This document shows positions 18,638 to 27,300 of a DNA stretch of 64,000 bases, in pieces (positions within the stretch are counted from its first letter, which is position 1; each line of letters begins with the position of its first letter). The DNA lies in assembly GCF_024124545.1 (NCBI RefSeq), contig NZ_JAMXSF010000005.1, positions 124,001-188,000 on the forward strand, read 5' to 3'. The notes under the pieces are model-generated. The model saw only the letters and a program-made list of their open reading frames with translations. It ran no database searches and had not been told where the DNA came from. The stretch comes from Pseudoalteromonas sp. XMcav2-N. GTDB taxonomy: Bacteria; Pseudomonadota; Gammaproteobacteria; Enterobacterales; Alteromonadaceae. A program made the position numbers and the translations under genes.

Positions 18638-18737
18638 CATTTCTGGCTGTTCCGATTTGCTCTAACTGACACTCGCAATTTGTTTACAAGTGCGTATAAT
18701 CGCCATTCTACAACAATAATTAACTTGGCATTCGATT

Positions 18738-20063
18738 ATGGCTCAAGTGCGTGAAGGTTTTCAAAGCCGTCTGGGCTTTGTGTTAGCGGCAGCCGGTGCG
18801 GCAGTCGGACTTGGTAATATTTGGGGGTTTCCCACTCAGGCAGCGAACCACGGTGGTGGGGCGTTTCTGCTGGTCTATTTTATCGTTATTTTCTTACTGG
18901 CATTACCGGCTTTGTACACCGAGTTGTATTTGGGCCATCAGGCACAGGCCAACCCGGTTAAAGCATTGAAACAAGCCTGGCAGGAAAAGCAGCCTAAAAT
19001 TGGTGCATCTGCGGGTTACATCGGCCTTGCCGGTGCCATTGTGATGCTCAGTTTCTATTCTATTGTAGCCGGCTGGATGTTGGCACATTCGCTCGAGCCG
19101 CTTGCACGTTTAGTTGGCTGGAATGAAGCCAGTGCTTTTCTGTCCGGTGATTCGACCTTACGGAATTTTATATTTACCCCACTGATGCTGCTGCTGACGG
19201 CTGGCATTATATTACAGGGGGTGAAGTCCGGAATTGAAACCTGGTCACGTCGACTTATGCCAGTGCTACTTATGCTGTTGGTGGCGCTGATTGCGTATAT
19301 GGGTACGTTAGAAGGTGCTGCTGCCGGGTTTAAAGCATACCTTGTGCCTGATTTTAGCAAAATTGGCGATCCTGAATTGATCATCGCTGCCATGGGACAG
19401 GCGTTTTTCTCATTGTCTCTGGGGGTTGGCTGTATGATGATTTATGGCTCTTATCTGAGACCAAATGAGAACCTACCAAAACTGACCTTTAGCGTTGCGA
19501 TGTTGGATACTGGTGTGGCGTTTCTGGCAGGACTTTTGATCATTCCGGCTTTATTTATTGCCCAGAATAATGGTGTGGAAGTTTTCCAAAATGGCAAACT
19601 GGTCGGCGAGGGCAGGCTTATCTTTGCCATTCTGCCTGAGTTGTTTGCAACCATGGGCGAGATAGGTTTGTTCGTCGGACTGACGTTCTTTGTGCTGATG
19701 TCGATAGCCTCACTGACATCCACGATTTCGTCAACCGAAATTCCGGTGTCGTTCCTGGTCGAAAATCATGGCTTTAAGCGCTCACAGGCAACATGGCTGG
19801 TGACTTTTGTACTGTTGATAAGCTCAGGCGCTATTATTCTTAATTTCGACTGGCTGTTTGGCTTGGTGATCCAGATTCTAACTCATTACCAGTTACCACT
19901 GATGGGCTTGTTCTATTTTATCACGGTAGGCTGGGTATGGCGTCGTGGTAACCAGCTGGCACTGGAATGCAGTGGCAAGATGTACTGGTTTGCCCAGTAT
20001 GTACGCTTCGTCTGCCCAGTGCTGATGACAGCCGTTTTTGCTAATGTGGCTTTCTTTAAGTAA
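18738..20063 (+). CDS. Sodium-dependent transporter, NSS family
   Basis: 441 residues, 11-12 membrane helices, LeuT fold. The N-terminal helix 1 has GAAVGLGNIWGFPTQAANHGG, with the unwound Na+/substrate site typical of the neurotransmitter:sodium symporter family (bacterial relatives carry amino acids). Further family features are YSIVAGWML in helix 3 and FFSLSLGVGCMMIYGSY in helix 6. The substrate cannot be read from sequence; an amino acid is likely. Monocistronic, ended by a terminator and an interspersed repeat. Confidence 0.9.
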   Translation: MAQVREGFQSRLGFVLAAAGAAVGLGNIWGFPTQAANHGGGAFLLVYFIVIFLLALPALYTELYLGHQAQANPVKALKQAWQEKQPKIGASAGYIGLAGAIVMLSFYSIVAGWMLAHSLEPLARLVGWNEASAFLSGDSTLRNFIFTPLMLLLTAGIILQGVKSGIETWSRRLMPVLLMLLVALIAYMGTLEGAAAGFKAYLVPDFSKIGDPELIIAAMGQAFFSLSLGVGCMMIYGSYLRPNENLPKLTFSVAMLDTGVAFLAGLLIIPALFIAQNNGVEVFQNGKLVGEGRLIFAILPELFATMGEIGLFVGLTFFVLMSIASLTSTISSTEIPVSFLVENHGFKRSQATWLVTFVLLISSGAIILNFDWLFGLVIQILTHYQLPLMGLFYFITVGWVWRRGNQLALECSGKMYWFAQYVRFVCPVLMTAVFANVAFFK

Positions 20064-20083
20064 CAGCAGTAGCTTGAATGCAG

Positions 20084-20109
20084 AAAGCCTGGCGATGCCA
20101 GGCTTTTTT
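20084..20109 (+). terminator. Intrinsic terminator after the NSS transporter
   Basis: 10-bp stem aaagcctggc (20084-20093) / gccaggcttt (20097-20106), loop gat, T-run. Confidence 0.9.
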
Positions 20110-20118
20110 GTAGGTATA

Positions 20119-20280
20119 ATACCAATTTCACTTAATACCTGTTCTATTTGAGGGAGCAAATATGACGCTAACGGCGTTAAAAATTTCTCATTTAGAACAA
20201 CTAAATAGCAAAATTTTTGCCTTGTTATCGACCCTATTTTCTCGCCTCAAAATTAAACACTTAATTAAGCAAATTGGTAT
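20119..20280 (+). repeat. 162-bp MITE-like interspersed repeat, copy 1
   Basis: Ends are ataccaattt (20119-20128) and aaattggtat (20271-20280), perfect 10-bp inverted repeats that extend imperfectly. It is the same length as the copy at 46377 and differs from it at seven positions by my count (about 96% identity). It lies between the convergent NSS transporter and ldhA genes, 3 bp from the ldhA stop. No transposase is present, so it would be non-autonomous. Confidence 0.85.
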
Positions 20281-20293
20281 AAATCAAACCTGA
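20162..20293 (+). CDS. Short reading frame carried by the 162-bp repeat (copy 1)
   Basis: 43 codons beginning MTLTALKISHLEQLNSKIFA, with a gaggga ribosome-site-like sequence upstream. The first 40 codons lie in the repeat and the last three outside, running antisense over the end of ldhA. The other long copy keeps the same frame open with 36 of 40 residues identical. I do not recognise the peptide; it could be a transposase N-terminal remnant or simply an open frame. Confidence 0.3.
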   Translation: MTLTALKISHLEQLNSKIFALLSTLFSRLKIKHLIKQIGINQT

Positions 20294-21261
20294 TTTTCCA
20301 GCGCTTGTCCCGTGCGAATGGCGTTGAGGTTAGTCACTGTGGTATGGGCGATTTCGGTTAAGGCTTCTTTGGTGAAAAACCCCTGGTGTCCTGTGATAAG
20401 CACGTTCTGAAAGCTTGCCAGACGCATAAAGACATCGTCCTGAATGACCTCATTGCTGCGGTTTTTAAAAAACAATTCCGATTCCTGTTCATACACATCC
20501 AGGCCAAGGTAGCCGAGCTTTCTGGATTTCAAGGCGCGAATACAGGCCTTGCTGTCTACCAGCGCACCGCGGCTGGTGTTTATCAGCATCACGCCCTGTT
20601 TCATTTTGTCAAATGCCGCGTCGTCAATCATGTGATGCGTGGCCTCTGTCAGCGGGCAGTGCAAGGTGACAATGTCACTTTGCTCAAGCAGCATATCCAG
20701 AGAAACCTGAGTGTAAGAGCCTTCCCCGATATTCGGGTCGTACACCAGCACGTGGGCGCCGAAGCCATTGAGAATAGCAACCAGTGCCTGGCCTATTTTA
20801 CCACAGCCAATGATACCGACGGTTTTGTTGTGCAGGTTAAAACCCAGTAAACCGTTGAGATCAAAATTATCTTCTCGTACCCGGTTGTAGGCTTTATGAG
20901 TTTTACGGCTCAGTGTCAGCATCAGGGCAATACAATGCTCGGCCACGGCTTCAGGGCTGTAGGCTGGCACACGTACGACTTTAATGCCCAAGGCGTGGGC
21001 CGCTTCGATATCGACATTGTTAAAGCCTGCACAACGCAGTGCGACACTCTGAACGCCCAGCTCAGCGAGTTCGGCCAGCACGTTGGCATCAACCTGATCG
21101 TTCACAAACACACAAATGGCATCAAACCCTTGCGCCAGTGCAACGGTTTTATCGTTCAGTGCTTGCTCAAAAAACTCAAACTCAATATCAGGAAACTGGG
21201 TAAGTGCATGCTCAAAAAATGGCAGCTCATACTTTTGCGAACTGAATAGGGCGACTCTCAT
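20284..21261 (-). CDS. ldhA: Fermentative D-lactate dehydrogenase
   Basis: NADH-dependent reduction of pyruvate to D-lactate. 325 residues, close to E. coli LdhA (329) over the whole length: CVFVND, LRCAGFNNVDIEAAHALGIKV, VRVPAYSPEAVAEH, nucleotide-binding GIIGCGKIGQA, HCPLTEAT, NTSRGALVDS with the catalytic Arg region, GLDVYEQESELFF and catalytic His in ITGHQGFFTKEA. The specificity call rests on this global resemblance within the D-2-hydroxyacid dehydrogenases. It overlaps the upstream glutathione peroxidase gene by 35 bp, so the two are probably co-transcribed. Confidence 0.92.
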   Translation of the reverse strand: MRVALFSSQKYELPFFEHALTQFPDIEFEFFEQALNDKTVALAQGFDAICVFVNDQVDANVLAELAELGVQSVALRCAGFNNVDIEAAHALGIKVVRVPAYSPEAVAEHCIALMLTLSRKTHKAYNRVREDNFDLNGLLGFNLHNKTVGIIGCGKIGQALVAILNGFGAHVLVYDPNIGEGSYTQVSLDMLLEQSDIVTLHCPLTEATHHMIDDAAFDKMKQGVMLINTSRGALVDSKACIRALKSRKLGYLGLDVYEQESELFFKNRSNEVIQDDVFMRLASFQNVLITGHQGFFTKEALTEIAHTTVTNLNAIRTGQALENQV

Positions 21262-21742
21262 TGGACACTTGACTCTCTATAATCGATTTTAAGGTTTCGG
21301 GTTTTGTCCTGGGTGCATAACGGGACAATAAAACGCCCTCTGAGTTTACTAAAAACTTAGTAAAATTCCATTTAATCGCGCGGTTTTGCGCTATTCCTCT
21401 GGTATTTACCTTGAGGTAATTAAAGAGAGGGTGGGCATCTGGGCCATTGACCAGTACTTTTTCTGAGATATGAAAACTGAGATTAAAATGCGACTGATAA
21501 AACTCTCTGAGCATTTCGTTTTCCAGCGGCTCATTACGGCCAAATTGATGGCAGGGAAAGGCAATGATTTCGAGTCCCATCGGGTGGTACTTTTTATAGA
21601 GCTTTTCCAGCGCACTGAGTTGAGGGGCAAAGCTACACTTGCTGGCGATATTGACAATCAATACGGGTCTGCCTTGCAAGGATCTGAGTGTCAGCGTCTC
21701 GCCATTCAGTAGTTTCACGCTGAAACGATATATGTTCTCCAT
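21227..21742 (-). CDS. Glutathione peroxidase family protein
   Basis: 171 residues with a thioredoxin fold. Catalytic Cys C36 sits in VNIASKCSFAPQL (usually ASKCGFTPQ). Gln66 is in FPCHQFGRNEP (usually FPCNQFGxQEP) and the Trp-Asn pair W125/N126 in KWNFTKFLV, so the Cys-Gln-Trp-Asn tetrad is complete. It reduces peroxides with thiol donors. The only cysteines are C36 and C64, so the usual resolving Cys of thioredoxin-dependent members is not apparent. Overlaps ldhA by 35 bp. Confidence 0.88.
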   Translation of the reverse strand: MENIYRFSVKLLNGETLTLRSLQGRPVLIVNIASKCSFAPQLSALEKLYKKYHPMGLEIIAFPCHQFGRNEPLENEMLREFYQSHFNLSFHISEKVLVNGPDAHPLFNYLKVNTRGIAQNRAIKWNFTKFLVNSEGVLLSRYAPRTKPETLKSIIESQVSNESRPIQFAKV

Positions 21743-21874
21743 CCTGTCAGGCTCCTTGATGTTTTTTCTTTTTAATCAATTGATTCATAGCTGGTATTTT
21801 TCATTTGCCATGCTTAGATGGCTCAGGTATAACAACTCCATCTTTCTAGCTTAACAGCCAAATAGGACAAATTT

Positions 21875-22759
21875 ATGTCAGTCAAAGTCGCATTCATCGG
21901 ATTGGGGGTGATGGGATACCCCATGGCCGGCCACTTACAACAAGCAGGTCACCAGGTCACTGTATACAACCGCACGACTGCTAAAGCACAGCGCTGGGCC
22001 GAGCAGTATCAGGGAACATATGCCCCGACACCTAAGGAGGCCGTAGCTGGTGCAGAATTGGTTTTCATGTGTGTAGGTAATGACGACGATCTCAGATCTG
22101 TGGTGTACGGCGAAGAGGGCGTTTTGGCCGGGATGGCTGCAAAGACGGTATTGATTGACCATACGACCACGTCTGCAAAAGTAGCGCGTGAGGTTGCCGA
22201 GCGTGCTGCTGCTCAAAACGTGGCGTTCCTGGATGCGCCTGTATCGGGTGGTCAGGCTGGCGCAGAAAATGGCGTACTGACGGTCATGGTGGGCGGTGAG
22301 GCAGAAGTCTTTGCTCGTGTCCAGCCTGTCATGGCGGCATTTAGCCGTTTTAGCCAGTTATTGGGTGAAGTGGGTTCTGGCCAGCTGTGTAAAATGGTGA
22401 ATCAAATCTGTATCGCAGGCGTGGTGCAGGGGCTGGCTGAAGGGCTGCACTTTGCCAAACAGGCAGGACTGGATGGTGAAAAAGTGGTAGAGACCATTGC
22501 CAAGGGGGCCGCAGGGTCATGGCAGATGGAAAACCGCTATAAAACCATGCTTGCTGGCGAATATGATTTTGGTTTTGCCGTCGACTGGATGCGTAAGGAT
22601 TTGGGTATTGCACTGGACGAAGCGCGCAGCAATGGTGCATCACTGTCACTGACAGCTATGGTTGATCAGTATTATGCGGATGTACAGGCGCTGGGGGGCG
22701 GTCGCTTCGATACTTCCAGTTTGTTGGCTCGCCTGGATGCAATTCACGACAAAAAATAG
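21875..22759 (+). CDS. NAD(P)-dependent beta-hydroxyacid dehydrogenase (HIBADH family)
   Basis: 294 residues. N-terminal Rossmann motif GLGVMGYPMAGHLQQAG, substrate loop DAPVSGGQAGAENG and catalytic Lys K173 in GSGQLCKMVNQ define the 3-hydroxyisobutyrate/tartronate semialdehyde/GLYR family. The true substrate is not evident. A second family member, MmsB (61664), sits in the valine operon, so this one likely acts on another beta-hydroxyacid or a small aldehyde. Monocistronic, divergent from glutathione peroxidase. Confidence 0.88.
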   Translation: MSVKVAFIGLGVMGYPMAGHLQQAGHQVTVYNRTTAKAQRWAEQYQGTYAPTPKEAVAGAELVFMCVGNDDDLRSVVYGEEGVLAGMAAKTVLIDHTTTSAKVAREVAERAAAQNVAFLDAPVSGGQAGAENGVLTVMVGGEAEVFARVQPVMAAFSRFSQLLGEVGSGQLCKMVNQICIAGVVQGLAEGLHFAKQAGLDGEKVVETIAKGAAGSWQMENRYKTMLAGEYDFGFAVDWMRKDLGIALDEARSNGASLSLTAMVDQYYADVQALGGGRFDTSSLLARLDAIHDKK

Positions 22760-22776
22760 TTTATTTATTGGACATT

Positions 22777-22813
22777 AAAAAAGGCAGGGCGCTCAGGCGA
22801 CCTGCCTTTTTTG
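22777..22813. terminator. Bidirectional terminator between convergent genes
   Basis: 12-bp stem aaaaaaggcagg (22777-22788) / cctgcctttttt (22801-22812), 12-nt loop, A-run and T-run on either side serving both strands. Confidence 0.9.
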
Positions 22814-22826
22814 TTTATGTGTTCAG

Positions 22827-24185
22827 TTAAGCTTTTTTAGACAGCTTTTCCAAATCCATGTTTTCTTCCAGATCTTTGGCGGCATCGGCGTCGTTAAACA
22901 CATCAATATCCAGCTCGCCTTCTGACTTAGCGACCACACAGGTGACCATACAGTCGCCGGTCACATTCACCGCGGTACGAGTCATATCCAGCAGTCGGTC
23001 TACGCCCATAATGATGGCAATCCCTTCTACCGGCAGGCCAACCTGGTTCAGAACCATGGCTAACATAATCAGACCAACGCCTGGCACGCCTGCGGTACCA
23101 ACTGAGGCAAGTGTGGCAGTCAGAATAACCATCAGATAGTCGCTCACAGTTAGATCAACAGCGAATACTTGTGCAATAAACACGGTTGCCACACCCTGCA
23201 TAATGGCGGTGCCATCCATGTTGATGGTTGCGCCCAGTGGGACTGTGAAAGAGGCCACAGAGTTATGTGCACCAAGTTTTTTCGTCGCGGTTTCTAATGT
23301 TACTGGCATAGTAGCACTTGAACTTGAGGTACTGAATGCAAACATACACGCATCTTTCATCTTGGCCAGGAAAGTAAGCGGGCTCAGACCGGTCAGCACT
23401 TTGAGCAAAATACTGTAGTTAACAAAGGCGTGGATCAGCAAGGCAGCAACCACCACCAGGAAGTACTTACCAAGTTCTACAATCAGGTCCATTTCAATGG
23501 TGGTGAACAACTTGGCCATCAGACAGAATACACCGTAAGGGGCCAGGTTCATCAGCAAGGTAACCAGCTTGAGTACCACAGTATTCAAATCTTCAAACAC
23601 CTTGGCACAACGTTTACCCGCATCGCCACTCAACGCCATGGCAATACCAAACAGCAGAGCAAAGACAATCACCTGGAGCATCTTACCGCTGGCCATTGCA
23701 TTGATAGGGTTGGTCGGGAACATGCTAATAATGACCTGTGCCAGCGTAGGTGCTTGCTGTGCATCGAAGGTCGCCGTAGTCGGAATTGCGACGCCTCCAC
23801 CCGGGCTAACCAGCAGTGCAAGAGAAATAGCCACAGTAATAGCGATGGCAGTGGTAGAGAGGTAAAGCAAAATGGACTTACCACCCAGACGACCCAGCTT
23901 CTTAGGATCGCTCAGGCTACAGGTACCGACCACCAGAGAAATAAAGACCAAAGGAACAACCAGCATTTTCAAACTGGCGATAAAAATCTGCCCACCGATG
24001 TGGAACAGTCCGTCTACGAAAAAGCCTTTGATTGGCAAATCGAACAGGCCCAGAGGAATCGCAACTTCGGGCTTATCGCCCAGAATGGTTTGTATCAACA
24101 GACCCAGAATAACACCCAAAACCATGCCCAGCATGATACGGGTAGTTAGGCTCATTTTTTTGTTTTGTGACATAGCCTTTGACAT
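22827..24185 (-). CDS. Dicarboxylate/amino acid:cation symporter (DAACS family)
   Basis: 452 residues, GltPh/EAAT-like fold with eight helices and two re-entrant hairpins. Family motifs: Ser-rich hairpin STSSSSATMPVTLET, GATINMDGTAIMQG (Na+/substrate site in helix 7), hairpin 2 TAGVPGVGLIMLA, and GVDRLLDMTRTAVNVTGD in helix 8. Transports C4-dicarboxylates or acidic/neutral amino acids with Na+ or H+; the substrate is unresolved. An acidic C-terminal tail follows residue 425. ATG at 24185 is used; a second ATG four codons later is equally possible. Confidence 0.92.
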   Translation of the reverse strand: MSKAMSQNKKMSLTTRIMLGMVLGVILGLLIQTILGDKPEVAIPLGLFDLPIKGFFVDGLFHIGGQIFIASLKMLVVPLVFISLVVGTCSLSDPKKLGRLGGKSILLYLSTTAIAITVAISLALLVSPGGGVAIPTTATFDAQQAPTLAQVIISMFPTNPINAMASGKMLQVIVFALLFGIAMALSGDAGKRCAKVFEDLNTVVLKLVTLLMNLAPYGVFCLMAKLFTTIEMDLIVELGKYFLVVVAALLIHAFVNYSILLKVLTGLSPLTFLAKMKDACMFAFSTSSSSATMPVTLETATKKLGAHNSVASFTVPLGATINMDGTAIMQGVATVFIAQVFAVDLTVSDYLMVILTATLASVGTAGVPGVGLIMLAMVLNQVGLPVEGIAIIMGVDRLLDMTRTAVNVTGDCMVTCVVAKSEGELDIDVFNDADAAKDLEENMDLEKLSKKA

Positions 24186-24351
24186 CGTCCTAACACTTAC
24201 ATTTTACAAAATCGCTATAGCCTAACAGGATAGTTGAATATGAACAGAAAAAATCGATGACAGCCGCTAAAAATTTGTGATTTTACATCCACAATTGGGT
24301 TAACATGGTGAAAATAACTCAAAATTATTAGATTGCTAGGGAGAATCGAAA

Positions 24352-27300
24352 ATGTCTCTGATGCGCTGGTTTAGTATTACTTTGCTCAGTTTGCTGATGA
24401 TCGCCTGTGGTGGCGGTGGTTCGATTGAAAAAGACACCTCGGGAGGTGGCGGTACAAATACAGATTATGAACTGGTACTGAGTACAAGTTCAGCAAGTGG
24501 CGGAAGCCTCAGTATCAGTAACCCCATCACAATCACAGCAAAGCTCACCAATGATGGCGCACCCGTTGCCAATAATCTGGTTAAATTTACTAATGACGAG
24601 TTTTCTGACTTCGCCTCTGTGAGTTCACAACTTACCGACAGCAATGGTGAAGCGAAAGTGACGATTATCGCCAATCGGTTAGGCGGGGCGGGTACCATTT
24701 CAGCCACTGCGGACGTGGGTGAAAATACCGTTAGTGGTTCAGTACCTTATGCCGCGGCTGGTGATGGTGGTATTCAAATCGCGATGACGATTACCGGCTC
24801 AGATGGTCAGCCGATCAATGCGACTAATCCAATTAGCGGTACAGAGATTGCGACAGTCACCGCAATCCTAACCGATAATGGCACACCTTTGAATGGACAG
24901 GTACTTGAGTTTTCTAAAGAGGCCGACAGCGAAGATCTACTTGTTACGAATGGCAACTCAAATGTACAGACTGACGCCAATGGTGCGGCACGTTTACTTG
25001 TCCAGGCAACGGACAAAGTGGGAGCGGGCTATGTTCAGGTTACCTATAACGAAGACATCAACGCCCGTATCGGATTCGAGTCAGCAGGTAACCCCTTTTA
25101 CGATAAAGAGGTTTACGACCTGCGCGTGCAATTGGTTAACGCTGCTGAGCAAGCTTCCAGTGACCTGTCACTGGCTAATCCGTTGACGGCACAAATTCAG
25201 CTCACTTTGAATGAACAGCCTGTTGCAAACGCTGAAATCGCGGTTTCTGTTGAAGCCAGCGCGCGCTTTGCAAAGCCAACCGAGTCAGTCAGAACAGATG
25301 CGAATGGTCAGGCAGAAATTCAAATTTTCGCGACAGAAACAGCGACGGTTGATCAACAACTTGATGCGTTTACGGCAACTTACTCGGTATCTGGTGATGA
25401 AGCAGCCAGAACCGTTGCCAGCTACGTTGGAGCGGGAGATGGTGGTCTGCAAATGACGGTCTCCGTGGTTGACTCTGCCGGAAATGCAATCACCAAAGAA
25501 AACCCCCTACTTATGGAAAGAGAGGGGACAGTAGAAGTGAACCTCACACGAGATGGCGCGCCTGTCGCAAATGAGCTGGTTACTGTGGGTGAGTTAGTAA
25601 GATCAGTGATAGATGACGAAGCTGCACTTACTAATGACGATGGTGATGCGATCTTTAAACTCACAGTGAATAACTCCAAAGGTTGGGAGGAGTTTGATGT
25701 ATCATACGCCGGGCGAGCGTTAGCAACAGGCAGATATTACTCTCAGGGCATTGTAGCGGGTGAAGGAATACAACTTTTAGTCAGCGTCGTCGACGATCAG
25801 AACAATGCCATTAACCAGGAAAACCCTCTCAAACCAGGTACGGTCACACGAGTGGTCGCAACCTTGACTAAAGACGGTGATCCAATTAAAAACGAGTTGG
25901 TGACCATTTCCGGAGGCACTAAGGCGGTTACTGCCCCTTCTGATGGTGTGACGATCACTGATGACAATGGCGAGGCCGTTGTTACACTTATTCCAAATAA
26001 AATCATCGGGTGGGATCAGGTTTCTGCCTCCTATGGCAGTGGTGGTGCCGCTGTGACAGAAGTGGCGAGATACTACTCTGATGGTGACGAGGATTTTGGC
26101 GAAAGCGGTTACAAACTGCTTATTTCAAGTTCGAATGCACAAGGCGCGTCAAATTCAGTGTCCGCTGCCTCACCCCTGACGCTGTCGGTTAACTTAACAC
26201 TAGACAGTGATGCAGAAGAAAATGCGCGCATCCAGTTTACCGTTGATCAGTATGCTGATCTGGAAGACCCATTCTCAGGTGATATAGTAAAAACTTACTC
26301 GACGCTCACAGACAATACCGGTAACACGAGTATCAGACTTGTAGATAATTCTACTTCTGGCGCGGGGTCAGTAACCGTGTCATTTATTGAAAACGATGCC
26401 GTGGTTGTGTCTAGTCGCCTTAACTTTATTAGTGCTGGTGATGGTGGCATCAAGCTATCTGATATTTCTCTTGTTAATTCATCTGATCGTGATCAGGATA
26501 TTGATGCAAGCACACCGCTTAACGACCAAACAACGGGTATTGCGATTGTTACACTGACTCAAAATGGTGTGCCTCTGGCTAACAAGCCAGTGTTATTCAC
26601 GACGGATAGCCTGGCAACCCTGAACCCGGCCAGCGGCTTAGTTCAGACTAACGCAAGTGGTGTTGCAGAAATAACGGTATTGCCTACCGTAACATCTGGT
26701 TTGGGGCGTATAAATGTTGCCTATGAATTAAATGGGGTCACGTATACAAGCGATGAGCCTAAATACTTTAACTCTGCCGGTGCGAGTAATCAAAATGAAG
26801 GGGACTACAACATTCAAGTTAGGCTACTGACTGAGTGTAATTCAAATTGGGATGCAGACAGAGAAACGGTGAAATTGAATCCGTCTGATCCGTCAACCAA
26901 CTGTAATAGCATTACCAATCTGGAGTCGACAGAGATCCCCGATATTTATGTCAGTATCACTGAACGTCAGGATACTTCGAAAAACATTGCTAATGCGATC
27001 GTAGATATCACAACCAGCGTAGGCCAGGTGTTACCTTCTTCTGGCAGGGTATTAACCGATAGCCAAGGCGTTGCGCTACTTAAGTTTCAACCGGGCAATG
27101 GTAGTGGCGCGGGCACCATTACTGCATCGTACAACGGAGAAACCGGCTCCCGTAACTTCTCTATTGGCCTGCAGAGTCTGTATTTAGACTTATCTGCGCC
27201 CCATGGTACCGACGAAGCCACGGCACTTAAATCTGGTGGCTCTATGGTCATTACCGCCAGTGTCTATTCGGATGAAGCAAAGCAAAACCCGTATACACTG

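Noticed and set aside
20119-20280. The 162-bp repeat as an intact insertion sequence
   Set aside because: Too short to encode a transposase; the internal frame has only about 40 codons and no recognised catalytic residues.
23430-24149. 239-codon open frame on the plus strand antisense to the DAACS symporter
   Set aside because: Composition is Gln/Asn/His-rich, no ribosome site, and it lies wholly opposite a well-supported gene; a shadow of its codon use.
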